The translations under genes and the position numbers were made by a program. The notes below the pieces were generated by a model that worked only from the letters and a program-made list of their open reading frames with translations, was not told the DNA's origin and searched no databases. A DNA stretch of 64,000 nucleotides from Prorocentrum cordatum (taxonomy: Eukaryota; Sar; Dinophyceae; Prorocentrales; Prorocentraceae), in assembly GCA_963575745.1 (NCBI GenBank), contig CAUYUJ010020715.1:365729-429728 (forward strand). The letters are read 5' to 3'. Numbering within the stretch: the first letter of the stretch is position 1; each line of letters starts with the position of its first letter. Below are positions 43,850 through 54,418 of this stretch, in pieces.

Positions 43850-44870
43850 ACACCCCTCACATGTTTCGTGGCGACACAAAGGGCTCCACCGAAGGCCCCA
43901 CTGGCACGGTTTGCGTGGCGCCACCGCGCCCAATTTGGCACGCCCCCTCGCACGTTTCGTGGTCCCGTTGGGAGCTTCGCCGAAAGGCCCACTGGCAAGG
44001 CTTGCATGGCGCCACCGCGCCCATTTCGGCACACCGTTCACACGCTTCGTGGCCCCACAAAGGAAAACCACCGAACATCCCAATGGCAGGGTTCGCATGG
44101 CGCCACCGCGCCCATTTCGACACACCCTTTTTGCACACCCTTCTTGGACAAAAAAAGCTCCACCGAAAGTCCAGGCTGTATCGTTCGCATGGCGCCACCG
44201 CGCCCAGCTGGGCACACCCTTCACACGCTTCGTGGCCCCGTGGGAAGGTCTGCCGAAGCCCCAATGTCAACTTTTGCATAATGCCACCGCGCCCAGTTTG
44301 GCACGCCCTCTCGCACGCTTCGTGGACAAATAAGGAGCTCCTCCGAAGGCCTCAACGGCACGTTTCACATGGCGCCACCGCACCCAATTCGGCACACCCT
44401 TCATTCGTTTCGAGGCTCCATAAGGAATTCCAACTTTGCATGGCGCGACCGCACCCAACTCAGCACACCTCTCAAACGTTTGGTGGTCCCAAAGAAGGCC
44501 ACCGAAGTCCCAATGGCAAGGTTCGCATAGCGCCACCGTGCCCAGTTTGGCACACACACACACACACACACCTCACACGCATCGTGGTTCCAGGGGAAGC
44601 TCCGCCGAAAGCCCCAGTAGCGCATGGCGCCACTGCGTCCAGTTCGGCAAACCCCTCACACGCTTGGTGGCCTCATGGGGAGCTCTGCCGAAGGCCCCAA
44701 AGGCAGGGTTCTCATGCTCCCACCGCGTCCATTTCGGCACGCCCACATCACACGCATCGTGGCCCCATTGGGAGCTCCAGAAAAGGACACAACGGCAGGT
44801 TTCGCATGGCGCCACTGCGCCCAATTCGGCACATCCCTCACGCGCTTCGTGCCCCCATAGGAATCTTCAC
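43850..44870 (+). repeat. About 90-bp satellite, locus 2, eleven units
   Basis: GC(C/G)ACCGCGCCC-type starts fall near 43921, 44012, 44103, 44195, 44284, 44375, 44445, 44533, 44630, 44720 and 44812, mostly 88-92 apart. Each unit has TCGGCACACCC, CACACGCTTCGTGGCCCCA and GGTTCGCATGG. A (CA)n run lies inside one unit at 44554-44571. The reverse-complement array is at 35210-36000. Confidence 0.9.
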
Positions 44871-44879
44871 CCCGACAGG

Positions 44880-46000
44880 ATTCTGGCGACGCGCGCGGAT
44901 CGTCTTGAGGCGCGGGGCCATACAACTGGGCAGTCGACGAAAGGCGAACGCGGGCGGGAGGATCCTCAGGTCAGGCCTCGCGGAGAACCCCGGTGAAATC
45001 CAGCTCCTTTGGCGAGGCCGTCGCCGAACTCAGAGAACCCCCCACTCGCCCACGTACGCTTTACCACTCGCCCGCGCCCCGATCCTCTTGTCCGCCTCCC
45101 TCCTCCCTTTGCGCCTGCCTCTCGCGTGCTCGCACCTGCGTCTGGTTGGGTCTCTGGCCCGGACACCTTTTCCGTGCGGCAGATGCGTGCCGTGCCGACT
45201 TCGGCGTTGGTTTCTGACACCGCGGGCATCGTTCGACCAAGAACGATCGGCCGTTTCCGCAACATCAGATCCTTCAACATCGACCCGTTCTGGGTCGCCG
45301 GCGGCGCTCAACGTTGAACGCCAGCGGCTGTGTCGCCGCTGGTGGACATGGCGCGAACCTTCCGTACTGACCAAATTCGGTCCCTTCGACCAGGGACCGG
45401 ATACGATTGGTTCAGGATGTCATGAGACGGTTGTCTCAAGATACGTTCAAAGGGTTCTGGAATATCTTGCAGCCCTCGTTTCTTCAACCCGCGTGGAACT
45501 TGGGGAAAACTGGGAAGTCCTGGAAATCTTGGAACGTATTGTTACCATGACCATGTGAGCGACGAAAACAAACGGGCCTTGCGCGAGGTGACATAGCGAC
45601 GTCACGCGGTGGCCTACGCGGGCCGCCAGCGCGGCACGCTTGGAAACGAGGGCGCTGCGCGCGACCTTACGCGGGCAGCTTGCGCGCCACCGTGGGTGAA
45701 GACGAATCCGGTGTTTTGCGTCGCTCACTTCTTTTCTTTCAGACTTCGGCTCGAAGCCATGGACTGCCTGTGCTATACCTCTCCGGAGACAGATTGGCGG
45801 CGCAGTGTGCTATGTAAAACTGTTGGAACCACAAGGGGAGGGGATGAGAGGGCCGGCAGAGGAGGAGGGAGAGAAGGCGTTCAGAAGAGCTCTCAGACCC
45901 GTGTCCAAGGCGACGACCTCGGCCTCGAAGGCGCTCTTGCGTCGCTCACTTGCCCCTCTGAATTGTTCCGTACCGCTTCGATCCCCCAGACCAGAGACCA
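44880..46000. other. No recognisable gene
   Basis: Open frames here lack known motifs. CAACGTTGAACG and GCCAGCGGC..GCCGCTGG near 45305-45340 are small palindromes. Confidence 0.4.
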
Positions 46001-46004
46001 TCAC

Positions 46005-46205
46005 CCCTCCTCCCCTCCTCCCCCTCCTCCCCCCCTCCTCCCCCTCCTCCTCCTCCTCCTCCTCCTCCTCCTCCTCCTCCTCCTCCTCTCCCTCCTCTCC
46101 CTCCTCCCCCTCCTCCTCCTCCTCCTCCTCTCCCTCCTCTCCCTCCTCTCCCTCCTCTCCCTCCTCTCCCTCCTCTCCCTCCTCTCCCTCCTCTCCCTCC
46201 CTCGG
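46005..46205 (+). repeat. (TCC)n with (CTCCCTCCT)n
   Basis: TCC array followed by about nine 9-nt CTCTCCCTC units at 46115-46200. A second TCC array lies at 46425-46516. Confidence 0.95.
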
Positions 46206-46559
46206 ACCCCTTCGGGCTCGCAGCGTGGCGTCCCTTTTTGGCGCAGGCGCGGGCGGAAAAACGCGATGCGATATGCCCGGCAACAGGGGGTCGGCTCCGA
46301 TGCCCGGTCGGGCACGGATAGGCAGTGGCCTCCTACATGTTACAAGACGATTGAACTCGGCGGGCCCCGATCGTGGCACGCGCCAGTCCAGGTATCCCCC
46401 CTTTCCCCCCTTTCCACGGCCTCCCCCTCCTCCTCCTCCTCCCCCTCCCCCTCCCCCTCCTCCTCCTCCTCCTCCTCCTCCTCCTCCTCCTCCTCCTCCT
46501 CCTCCTCCTCCTCCATCTTTTCTCCTTATAAATAACTGCATCCTGTCGCACCGCCAGAC

Positions 46560-48420
46560 GTTAAGAGTAGGCTGGGCGGGGCGTCCTGCCTGGAAACTCC
46601 TCCCCAACTATGATCATGAAACTTGACATATGCAGCAGCTTCAAACATGTAACCGAAGTGTTTGCTGTTCAAACTGCGGTTTTTGCCGCAACGCCGCGTG
46701 CCTGCGTCCTGAAATGCCTTAATCACTTCAAGAAAGGAGGCCAATACGTTTCCAAAATGTGGCTCACCCGTGAGCGCTGCACACACATGTCTCCAACACT
46801 TGCAACAGCTTCTAGGATGTTCGTAATCAGGTTATCGCCTGAGACCGCGTGCATCCATGCGACGTTACCCTCACCAGCCGAGGTAAAACGTACCATCTCG
46901 TGCCCGCGCATACGACCCATGCTTTTTACCATCCGACGCAACAGACGCAATTCTGCTCACGTCCATACGAACCAACCCCCACCATCCTACGAACATAATT
47001 ACGATTCGGCGCACACACGACCCCACTTTCACCATTTTATGGGGCATCGGTTTATCGGTTTACATCAATACGACCCAGCCTTCACGGTCCGCTGTCGAAA
47101 CCAGGCTCGCTGCTCATCCACCTGACCCAACCCTCACAAACCTATGCAACAAATGCACTTAGGCGCAAGCAGACGCTCCAAGACGCTTCCAGGCGCCCCT
47201 CATCGCTACAGTCCCTCCCCGAACGCTTCCAAACTCGCCGTCGACACCAGCAGCAACAACATCCACATCCGCATTTCCACAGTTCCCGTCGCCGCAGGAA
47301 ACCTCACGGCTGAAACGAATAGGGATCAGATTGGCGTGTGGACCCCAAGCAGACGCGGATGGAACACTGCTCCCCTTTCGAAACGGAACCCTCGCGTGAG
47401 ACCTCCGCGAAGCATACGTCCACGACTTTGACATCCTGCAACGATGGAGGGGCTTGGTATTTTCAACATGAAATTATACTTGGGCCTCCTTAGTAAAAGG
47501 TTCGCGAGGAGCTTCCGCGGCGCAGACGTGCAGGACTTTGACATCCTTCGACGCTTTGATGGATGGAGTGCATGTGCTTTTCAGAATGGGGCCCCCCCTG
47601 GGTGCTCTTCAAGTGGAGGGAGGGTCCTTTACAACATGCGCCCTTGTCTGACTGGTGGACCGACAGGCCGCTCGTCATTCATTTGGGGGCGCCCGCAGTT
47701 GAAAGGAGGACTTGTATGGACGTATGTGGAGCGGATTCGGGCAGTTGCTGCATCGGTTGAAGCATCTTGGGTTTACTCTGGTCCTCCTCCTCCTCCTCCT
47801 TCTGACATGTTCGACAAGTTCTGCACTCTATTCTGGCCGCGCATCGAGTCGTCTGAATGTTTGATCGGCAAAGGTAGGGTTCGGATTTCGCCGCGGACTA
47901 TAATAAGAGGCAACGTTAAGCGGGGACGAGCTCAGGGGGCGGAACATCGACCTGGAATCGGCGACACCTCGTTTCTTCACATGGATACGTAATTTGGTGC
48001 ATCCGCCGGTCCCCTTGCGATGCCATCAGTTTTTGGGAATTACGCGTGCTGCTCTTTGCTACAGTTCCTGTTTCCAGTCTCCGATGTTCTAATGTTGCGT
48101 TTTGCCTCCAATTGTGACTTGTTGAAATCCGCGCGAGGGGGGGCCTACCTTCACCTGGGGGGGTCAAAACTCCGGGGGGTTCTGGGACACATAAAAGTAC
48201 GTCAGAGTTGCGCCCCCGAGCCATGATGATTTGTAAATTACCCCATGCTCGCGACCCCGAAGCCATTCTCCACCGTCAATTACCCAATTCTCGCGTCCCC
48301 GAAGCCATGGACCTTTGCAAATTACACTGTGTTCGAGCTCTCGAGACAATAATTTCTAGTGCGCTGCGCAGTGTTCGCGTTTCTGCGGCAATACCCTCTC
48401 GTAGCTAACGCGACGTATAT
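46560..48420. other. No recognisable gene; one 109-bp duplication
   Basis: GACTTTGACATCCT occurs at 47424 and 47533 with similar flanks (CGCG..GAGCTTCCGCG), an old tandem duplication. A 171-codon ATG frame at 46610-47125 and a 182-codon frame at 47444-47992 show no motif I know. Confidence 0.4.
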
Positions 48421-48495
48421 ATACTATAATATAATATCATATATATATATATGTATATGTATAGCTATATACATATGAGAGAAAGAGAACAACGA

Positions 48496-48527
<32 letters not shown>

Positions 48528-48541
48528 GGAGAGAGAGAAAA

Positions 48542-48576
<35 letters not shown>

Positions 48577-48600
48577 AATAGAGAGAGAGAGAGAGAAAAT
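48416..48600 (+). repeat. (TA)n and (GA)n microsatellites
   Basis: TATATA runs at 48416-48475 and 48497-48522, then GAGAGA with AAA interruptions to 48598. Confidence 0.95.
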
Positions 48601-48605
48601 ATTCA

Positions 48606-49022
48606 CCCCGCAAATCCCAGGATCGCCAACACCACTTGTTTTATCGTGTCTGGAGCAAACCACATCTTTCAAACGAGGCAGAAAGATGCGGCGCCCAGGC
48701 GCGACTCGGAGCTTCCCTGACGCAGCGGCTCGTGATAAGACCATTCAGAACTAACGCTGGCAGGAAGGAAGCGAAGGCGAAAACGGGAACGCAGGGAGGG
48801 AGGGAGACTAAAGCAAGTATGTCGACGGAGGGCGTCGATGTGGCGATCCACCAGCTGCTCTGCACAGCACCTCCGCTTGTAAATAGCGGCCAGAGATTTA
48901 GCCCGCAGATCCCAAGATCGCCAAAACCACGTTGTAATCGTGTGTGGAGCAGGGCACAGATTTCAAGCCATACAAAAAGATTCGGCGCCCACGCGCGACT
49001 CGGAGCTTCCCAAACCCAAACG
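48606..49022 (+). repeat. About 120-bp direct repeat, two copies 296 bases apart
   Basis: CCCGCA(A/G)ATCCCA(G/A)GATCGCC, TCGTGT(C/G)TGGAGCA and GCGACTCGGAGCTTCCC occur at 48606-48726 and at 48902-49022. Confidence 0.8.
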
Positions 49023-49249
49023 GACAACGCTGGCCGCAGACCGAAAAAACACACATCGCATTTCAAAAACATTCAAGGCTTGTAAGCCTACCCCACAGAA
49101 CGGAAACTCAAAGACTCAGCGGCATCGATCATGGTGGAAGCGATGGCGCGGCACGACCGACGAGGGCAGGCAGCAGCGATGGCGGTCCAATGTTTGCCTC
49201 CTGGCGCGTGCCCGGAGAGCTCCTGATGCGGCAAACCGTTCTAGACAAA

Positions 49250-49815
49250 GGCTGCCGCGTGCCTGGCACCAGCGTCGAAGACGAGACAGACAGCCCCGTC
49301 GCCACGCCAAAATGCGAGTGGCCAACTTCCAAGAGGTACCGAACTGACGCTGATGCAATCGGGCCTCCGAACAATCGCGAGCCCCCCGCAAGCTCAACAT
49401 GCGAGGGCCCCCCCACAGCAGAAATCTTTCAGGGCTCTCGAGAAACACGGGAAAGCAAATTTTACGACAGCGCTCTATGAGGCGGCATGATACATGGAAC
49501 GTTGCGCTGCCCACTTTCAAGCGAGCTGTCTGCGAAGCAGCGAAATAGTTAGGCCCGTGGGAGCGGCAAGCGAGCGGAGAAGCTGCCTCGGAGCCTGCGA
49601 CCATGTCGCACACGGCGCACCGAGCCAGACGCCCAGCACCGCGCCCGATGACATCCATCCTCGCAGCAGCCTCACCGCAACGAGCGCCAAGAGGTCCCCG
49701 CGCGCGCCCATCTGGATATCGAGCGACGCTACGGCGCACCCTGCATGTCTGAGCTGCCGCCCTGCACCAGTTGAGCCCGCGACAAGCTCCAGGAAAACGC
49801 AGCGGCGGCGCCGAG
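49250..49815 (-). pseudogene. C5-methyltransferase-like domain of the DIRS element
   Basis: The frame ending at 49517 reads VFLELVAGSTGAGRQLRHAG (49798-49740), like motif I (F.G.G), then ASLDIQMG, then GVWLGAPCATWSQA with the Pro-Cys of motif IV at about 49615. In another frame follow ARLKVGSATFHVSCRLIERC, FPVFLESPERFLLW (motif VI-like, usually LENP) and HQRQFGTSWKLATRILAW. This order matches cytosine C5-methyltransferases. Similar domains are known in dinoflagellate retroelements. The frame shift and the Asn-to-Ser change suggest loss of function. A different methyltransferase-like fold cannot be excluded. Confidence 0.65.
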
Positions 49816-50119
49816 TCGCATCTTGCAGCTCGGCTCGGAACTCGCCCCGCGGCCGCCGCGCGGCGCCGGCGGCGGGGCGGCCCAGCGGCGGCGGGCCGCG
49901 CCCCGCTGCGCAAGCGGGCCGCCTGCGGGCGGCCGGCCTGCAGCTCGGGGATTCGGAACTCCGGAGCCCAGCGGGCCCCGCCTCGACCAGGCGTCTGATC
50001 TGCAGCTTCAGCGGGTCGGGGGCGCGGTCGACCGCGCCCGATTGGATGAAGCCGCGCTCCACGATCAGCTGAACATTCTTCTCCACCACTTCCTCGAATT
50101 TGAAGCTGGCCAGCGCCCA

Positions 50120-50720
50120 GCGCAGCAGCTCCAACTCCTTGGCATACCCCCCGCAGCAACTCCAACTCCTTGGCGTACCTGGCCATGGGGGAGGCCGCTG
50201 TCCAGCGCCCGCGACGCCTCGCCTGCTCGACGGCGCGGCGCGCGGTCAGCAAGTCGCCCGACGCGCCGCCGCGTCGAGGCAAGTAGAGATGAGGCCTCAT
50301 TCAGGCTCTCGAGGCTCAGCGAGGACACCGCTCGCGCGAAGACCGCGCGGAGCTCGGTGGGCCCGAATGTCCGCAGGATGTCGTCTGGCCGCGAGGCTTG
50401 CTTCGGCGCCCCTAAAGTGGGGCAAGGCTGCCAACAGTTGACTCCCCTCGGCCGCGGCCGCGCGAACCTGGAACTGGGCGTTCAGGAAGCCCGCGACAGC
50501 GAAATTCAGCTGCTGGATCGAGCTCCACGAGACCTGGTGGAGGGCGCAATAGTCCGTGAACTTTTGGCACATGTTGTGGCAGAGGGTCTCGGCCGTCTCC
50601 TCGATTGGAAGCTGCTCCAGCGGTGAGAGCCCCGATCTCGGCTGGCAGCTGGCCAGCAGGTCGCGAGCCAGGCTGGCGCGTGCCCCAGCATGCGGGCCGC
50701 CCCTGGGCCGACGGCCAAGG
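50120..50720 (-). pseudogene. Tyrosine recombinase domain, internally deleted
   Basis: N-terminal SAM-like part: MCQKFTDYCALHQVSWSSIQ and FAVAGFLNAQFQVRAAAAEG at about 50580-50450. C-terminal part: VEQARRRGRWTAASPMARYA at about 50228-50170, with the nucleophile Tyr codon at 50175-50177 in the usual GRW......RY context. In intact relatives these parts are separated by well over 150 residues including the Arg/His-rich active site; here only about 60-80 codons lie between, so the core has been lost. YAKELELLR is encoded twice (50129-50177) by a short tandem duplication. Confidence 0.7.
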
Positions 50721-50779
50721 CGACGCGGCATCGGGCGCGGCAGGAGACCTTCCAAAGGCAGGGGTGGCCGCCGCGATGG

Positions 50780-51270
50780 GGATGGGGCCAGCCCGAGGCA
50801 AACGGCCGCCGGAGCACCATCCACGGAGCCCACGTGAGAACGGATCAAACGGGAGGCGATCCAGCGAGTGTAGATGCGCGAGCCTGCGGCCAAGCTGAGG
50901 GCCGCCAACATCCGACGAGGCCTTTGTAGGTGACGAGAGCGGGCCCGACCTTTAGTGGCCGCTAGGGCCAAGGGTAGGCTGCCCACCAGCGATAGCAAAC
51001 GCTCCCCAAAGGCCTCCGAACTCCGAAGAAGATGACTCGCCCCGCGAACAAGTGCTTAGCCCTCGAGGCCCGGGATGTTCATGTCCCCCGAGATGTTCGC
51101 CGCCGCGACGCCCGCCCAAGACGACTCCACCAAGACATCCTCGGGAACCTCGTCGACGCTGGCATCCGAAATGCTGAGGGGCTCCAGGGGCAGCAGGGAG
51201 CTAGGGAAGGGGGTGAAGGAACGGCATCGGGACCGAGTGCTCTTTGACGGGCGCGAGCGCCCCCCTCCAC
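50780..51270 (-). pseudogene. RNase H-like domain of the DIRS element
   Basis: Following the thumb, the minus strand reads VESSWAGVAAANISGDMNIP, then LEG, a TAA, and ALVRGASHLLRSS. Next comes LLSLVGSLPLALAATKGRAR, where related elements have an Asp-Ser or Asp-Asn (here Gly-Ser), and SLAAGSRIYTRWIASRLI, matching the conserved R+...+WI.S..N element. Apart from the TAA the frame is continuous from 51466 to 50800. Confidence 0.7.
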
Positions 51271-51279
51271 GCGATAATG

Positions 51280-53000
51280 TTAGCCATCCGACTGGCCCCC
51301 TATCTCCGCGACCCGCTCGGGCGTCAGCCCGCGGCGCGCCAGCCCGAGCCCGAACTCCGACGCGTCGGGCGCGACCGCCCGCGAGTGCAAGGGCGCCGGC
51401 AGGTCGGCCTGCAGCAGCGGCAGCAGGCAGCGCACCTGCCACAGCTCCCGCCTCACGCTCTGCCACAGCGCGATGGGCTCTGGCCAGCCTTGGCGGCGAA
51501 GGCGCACGCGGCCTGCGCCGGGCAGAGCGCCTCGCGACGCAGCAGCGCAGCCCAGGCGATGTGGCCGAGGAGGACCTTCATGAGCGCCCCGCTGCACTTG
51601 CCCACTCGCAGCAGCTTCTTGATCGCCAGCCCGAGGCGCCAGAAACACTTGGGCCGCGTCGCGAGGAATCGCCCCTTCGGAAAGGCTGAGTCCCAAGGAC
51701 CCCGCGTCGAGGCAGGCGTTCTGCTGATCGTGGACCACCAGCCCCAGCTTCACCAGCTGCTCCCGCATGGCCTGAGCGCTGCGGTTGGCGACCTCCGCGT
51801 CGGCGTCGAGCACGAAATGCTTGTCGACGTCTCCCGCGGCCACCGGCGGCCGCCCCCGCTGCCCGCGCCGCCCGGTCTGGCCCCGTCTTCGACGAGGCGG
51901 CTGGCGAGAAGCCGCCCAGGCTAAGGCCCCGCCGAAGCGCGCCCTGGCAGAGGCGCAGGGCCCACGAGGACCCCATGGGCAGGGCGCGGAGGCAGGGCGC
52001 GATGGGCCCCCCAGCGCCAGCGGGCAGCCCAGCGACGCCACAGCTCAGCAGCAGCCCCGCGCCCAGGCTGGGGAGGGAGATGCGATCCACCATGTCAGGC
52101 GGCGCCAGCACGTGGTAGAGGGCGGCCTCCAGGTCGCCCGACGCGGTAAACGCCTGCTGGTTGGCCTCCAGCGAGCCAGAGGCTGATGGCGTTAGGGGCC
52201 GCGTGGAAGGGGCAAGCAGGAAGTCGCAGTTGATGGCCCGTGTCGAAGATTGCCCGGAGGCGCTCGTCCTTGCGGCGCGCAAAGAACAGTCCGAGGTCCC
52301 AGCCGCGACCGTGCTTCCAGGTCAGCACGGCTCGGCGCCAGTCCACTCTCAGAAAGGTAGCATAATCGCGAACGTGGTGCTTCAGCAGCGGGTCAGCGCA
52401 CGCGCCCCGCGGGCATGCCTCGGCGATGGGGGCTCCGAGCGGCCTGGGGCGGACGCGGCGCGCGCCCCTTCCAATCCCCGAGCCGCGAGGCGCCCTCGTC
52501 GCCCAACAAGTCGGTCAAGAACGCCGGCTTGCTGGAGAGGGGCGGCCAGGCGATCCCGTCGCCGTCGAAGGGGGCGACGGGCCCGCCACCGCCGGAGTAG
52601 CCGGGCACGCCGGACAGGAGCGCACAGAGGGCTCCCTGTCCTGAGTAAAGATCTGCAGGAGGTGGTCCAACGCGCCGATAACTTAGGCGAAGACGTTCCA
52701 AGGCCAAGCCCTGGCCCGCACTGGGGCTGACGTCGGAGCGGGAACCAAGAGCGCCCCAAAAGGGCTTACAAGCACAAGTGCGGCTTTGTCGCGAAGCGCA
52801 CAACATCGTGTGGCTCCAAAGGTGAAGGTCCAGAGGACTTTGGAGGATGCATTTGAGTTTCTTGCGAACCCCGCCGTCAAGCGCGTGTGCGCTGAGCTTG
52901 CTGATGACCCGCGCGTTGTTGCTACCGACATTTTGCAAAAATGCTGACGTCGACGGCCCCGATCCTGGAGCTGCCGACGATGCTACCGATTGACGCATAA
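51280..53000 (-). pseudogene. DIRS-type reverse transcriptase domain
   Basis: N-terminal part 52998-52393 contains LSAHALDGGVRKKLKCILQS and a GQGALCALLSGVPGY segment. The fingers follow as LGLFFARRKDERLRAIFDT (about 52290-52235) and CDFLLAPSTRP. Palm motif A is SGDLEAALYHVLAPP (about 52110), retaining an Asp, and motif B is LRALPMGSSWALRLCQGALR (about 51990-51930). The expected Y-V-D-N motif C corresponds to HFVLDADAEVAN (about 51810), so it has changed. The thumb has LWQSVRRELWQVRCLLPLLQ (about 51470-51410) and VAPDASEFGLG. Frames change at least three times. DIRS and Ngaro polymerases show this same FF..K..G+LR..D.R and LPMGWSWA pattern. Confidence 0.8.
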
Positions 53001-53164
53001 CACTAGGTGAGCACAGCCCGTGCGATGGGGTCTGCGGGCGGTCATACGGTCAAGTTGCGAACCTCATATGTCAGAGTGCGCAGGTGCATAGACCCTCACA
53101 TCCTTTGGAATGGTAGCCGCCATTGTGTGGGTGGCTGGTCAGGATGATGACACATCGTGTGCAA

Positions 53165-53266
53165 GTATGCGTAATGTTGAACAGCCTAAGTGATGGCTTT
53201 GCATACATACTGATGTACAGCATGTATGGGTAACGTCGTGCAGCCTAAGTGTTGGCTTTGATATGT
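53165..53266 (+). repeat. 57-bp direct repeat, two copies
   Basis: TATG(C/G)GTAA(T/C)GT with CAGCCTAAGTGATGGCTTTG at 53167-53207, repeated as CAGCCTAAGTGTTGGCTTTG at 53224-53264. It lies about 160 bases upstream of the next coding region. AGCCTAAG..GGCT can form a small hairpin. Confidence 0.75.
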
Positions 53267-53422
53267 GGTCACACGCGGTGTGCTGGTGATTTGCGGGCAA
53301 GCGCGCAATGCTGACGTGGCGTAGCCGTTTTTGGGGCTCGGACCGTTGTGCGGCTCAGGCCCGACCGCGGCGCGACGCTTCACCGCGAGGCGCGGTGCTC
53401 TCGCGCGCCCGCGGCGCGGGCG

Positions 53423-54315
53423 ATGGCGTCGATGCAACGTGACCTCGTGAGTGAGCGGGCTGCGGCGAGTGCGGCGCGTGGGGTGGCGTGCCCACCGCCG
53501 TGCCCACCGCCCCCGAAGAGGTTGCGCGCGCCCCAGCATTCGACGATGTGCTGGCAGAAGCTACCGAACGGGTGTTCGTCCCCATGCACGGCGGCATCAT
53601 GGCCGCGGTGCTTACTACGGAGACGGCTGACGAGCTGGTCGCGCCAGTTAGCAGCGAGAACGACTTGGGGCTGATCCAGGCCACGACGGCGACCTACTTC
53701 AACATCGCGAACCTCTATGTGAATGGCGCGGTGCTGTGGAAGAGCGCGTCGGGCGTGCTGGGCGGCGCGCACCTGTTAGTGTTCAAAGACGACGCAGGCA
53801 AAGAGTGGCATTGCTCGACCATCGTGTGGGAGTCAGCGGATTAGTTTCAAGCGTTATACAACGATGCGTCCATTCCGATGCGCATCGCGTTTTGGACTCC
53901 GTCAACGCCCGCGGAAGTGGTGAACCCTGCGGGTGCGCTGCACCGCCCGTGGTGGGCCACCCATCCGCTGGCCGGGTGGGGCATCAAGAGCGGTTTCGAC
54001 CGCTTGTGCGAGGCGGAGGCGGAGTTGACCATCATGAGGCAGAGCCAGCAGGTGGCGCACGATCAGCACACGGCAGCCCCAGCAGCAGCCCCAACAGCAG
54101 CCCCAGCAGCAGCATCAGGCTCGGCATCAGCACCCGAGCAGCGTGACATACCACACAAGGAGATGCGTAAGGGCGTGGGCGGCCACGGCGGCTGGACGCC
54201 GCGCGCGGCGTCGTTGATGCAGGCGCGCGAGCGCGGCAACTGGGGCGAGTGCGACAGGCTGATCAGCGAGTACCGCTCGATCAGAGATCGGTTGTGCAGG
54301 CTGCTGGGCCTCTGA
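53423..54315 (+). CDS. Unidentified coding region with one in-frame TAG
   Basis: Two consecutive frames in the same phase, 53449-53844 and 53845-54315, are separated only by a TAG at 53842-53844. The first contains FVPMHGGIMAAVLTTETADE and ATYFNIANLYVNGAVLWKSA; the second starts FQALYNDASIPMRIAFWTPS, is Ala/Pro/Thr-rich in the middle (a repeated GCAGCCCCA stretch at 54077-54120) and ends ECDRLISEYRSIRDRLCRLL. Sequence character is protein-like on both sides of the stop. An ATG at 53423 is in another phase and joins only through an intron (GTGAGT at 53448) or an indel. I recognise no family. TAG could be a CAG-to-TAG mutation, read-through, or error. Confidence 0.5.
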
Positions 54316-54418
54316 ACTGCCCGCGATCATCGCACGTACTATATAGAAGCCAGTCCTCAGGATGTTTCAGGACGTGGTGGATGGTGATGGGATCTAAGAA
54401 CCACCGCATATAAGCATG

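Larger units (their letters stand above)
49116..53000 (-). mobile_element. DIRS-type (tyrosine-recombinase) retroelement with methyltransferase-like tail
   Basis: Going right to left on the minus strand the remnants are, in order, reverse transcriptase, RNase H, tyrosine recombinase and a C5-methyltransferase-like domain. This is the domain set of DIRS-like elements, which integrate with a tyrosine recombinase rather than an integrase, plus a methyltransferase as seen in some retroelements. At least seven frame changes and an in-frame TAA (51056-51058) break it. I did not find the terminal or internal complementary repeats expected for DIRS. The recombinase core also appears internally deleted. 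Assignments are from motif recognition. Confidence 0.75.

Noticed and set aside
44530-44575. tRNA gene suggested by GGTTCG and GCGCC phrases in the 90-bp satellite
   Set aside because: I could not fit an acceptor stem and anticodon arm; only the B-box-like phrase is present.
45810-46607. Gly/Glu/Arg-rich 265-codon frame
   Set aside because: Its length depends on two TCC arrays and no conserved segment is seen outside them.
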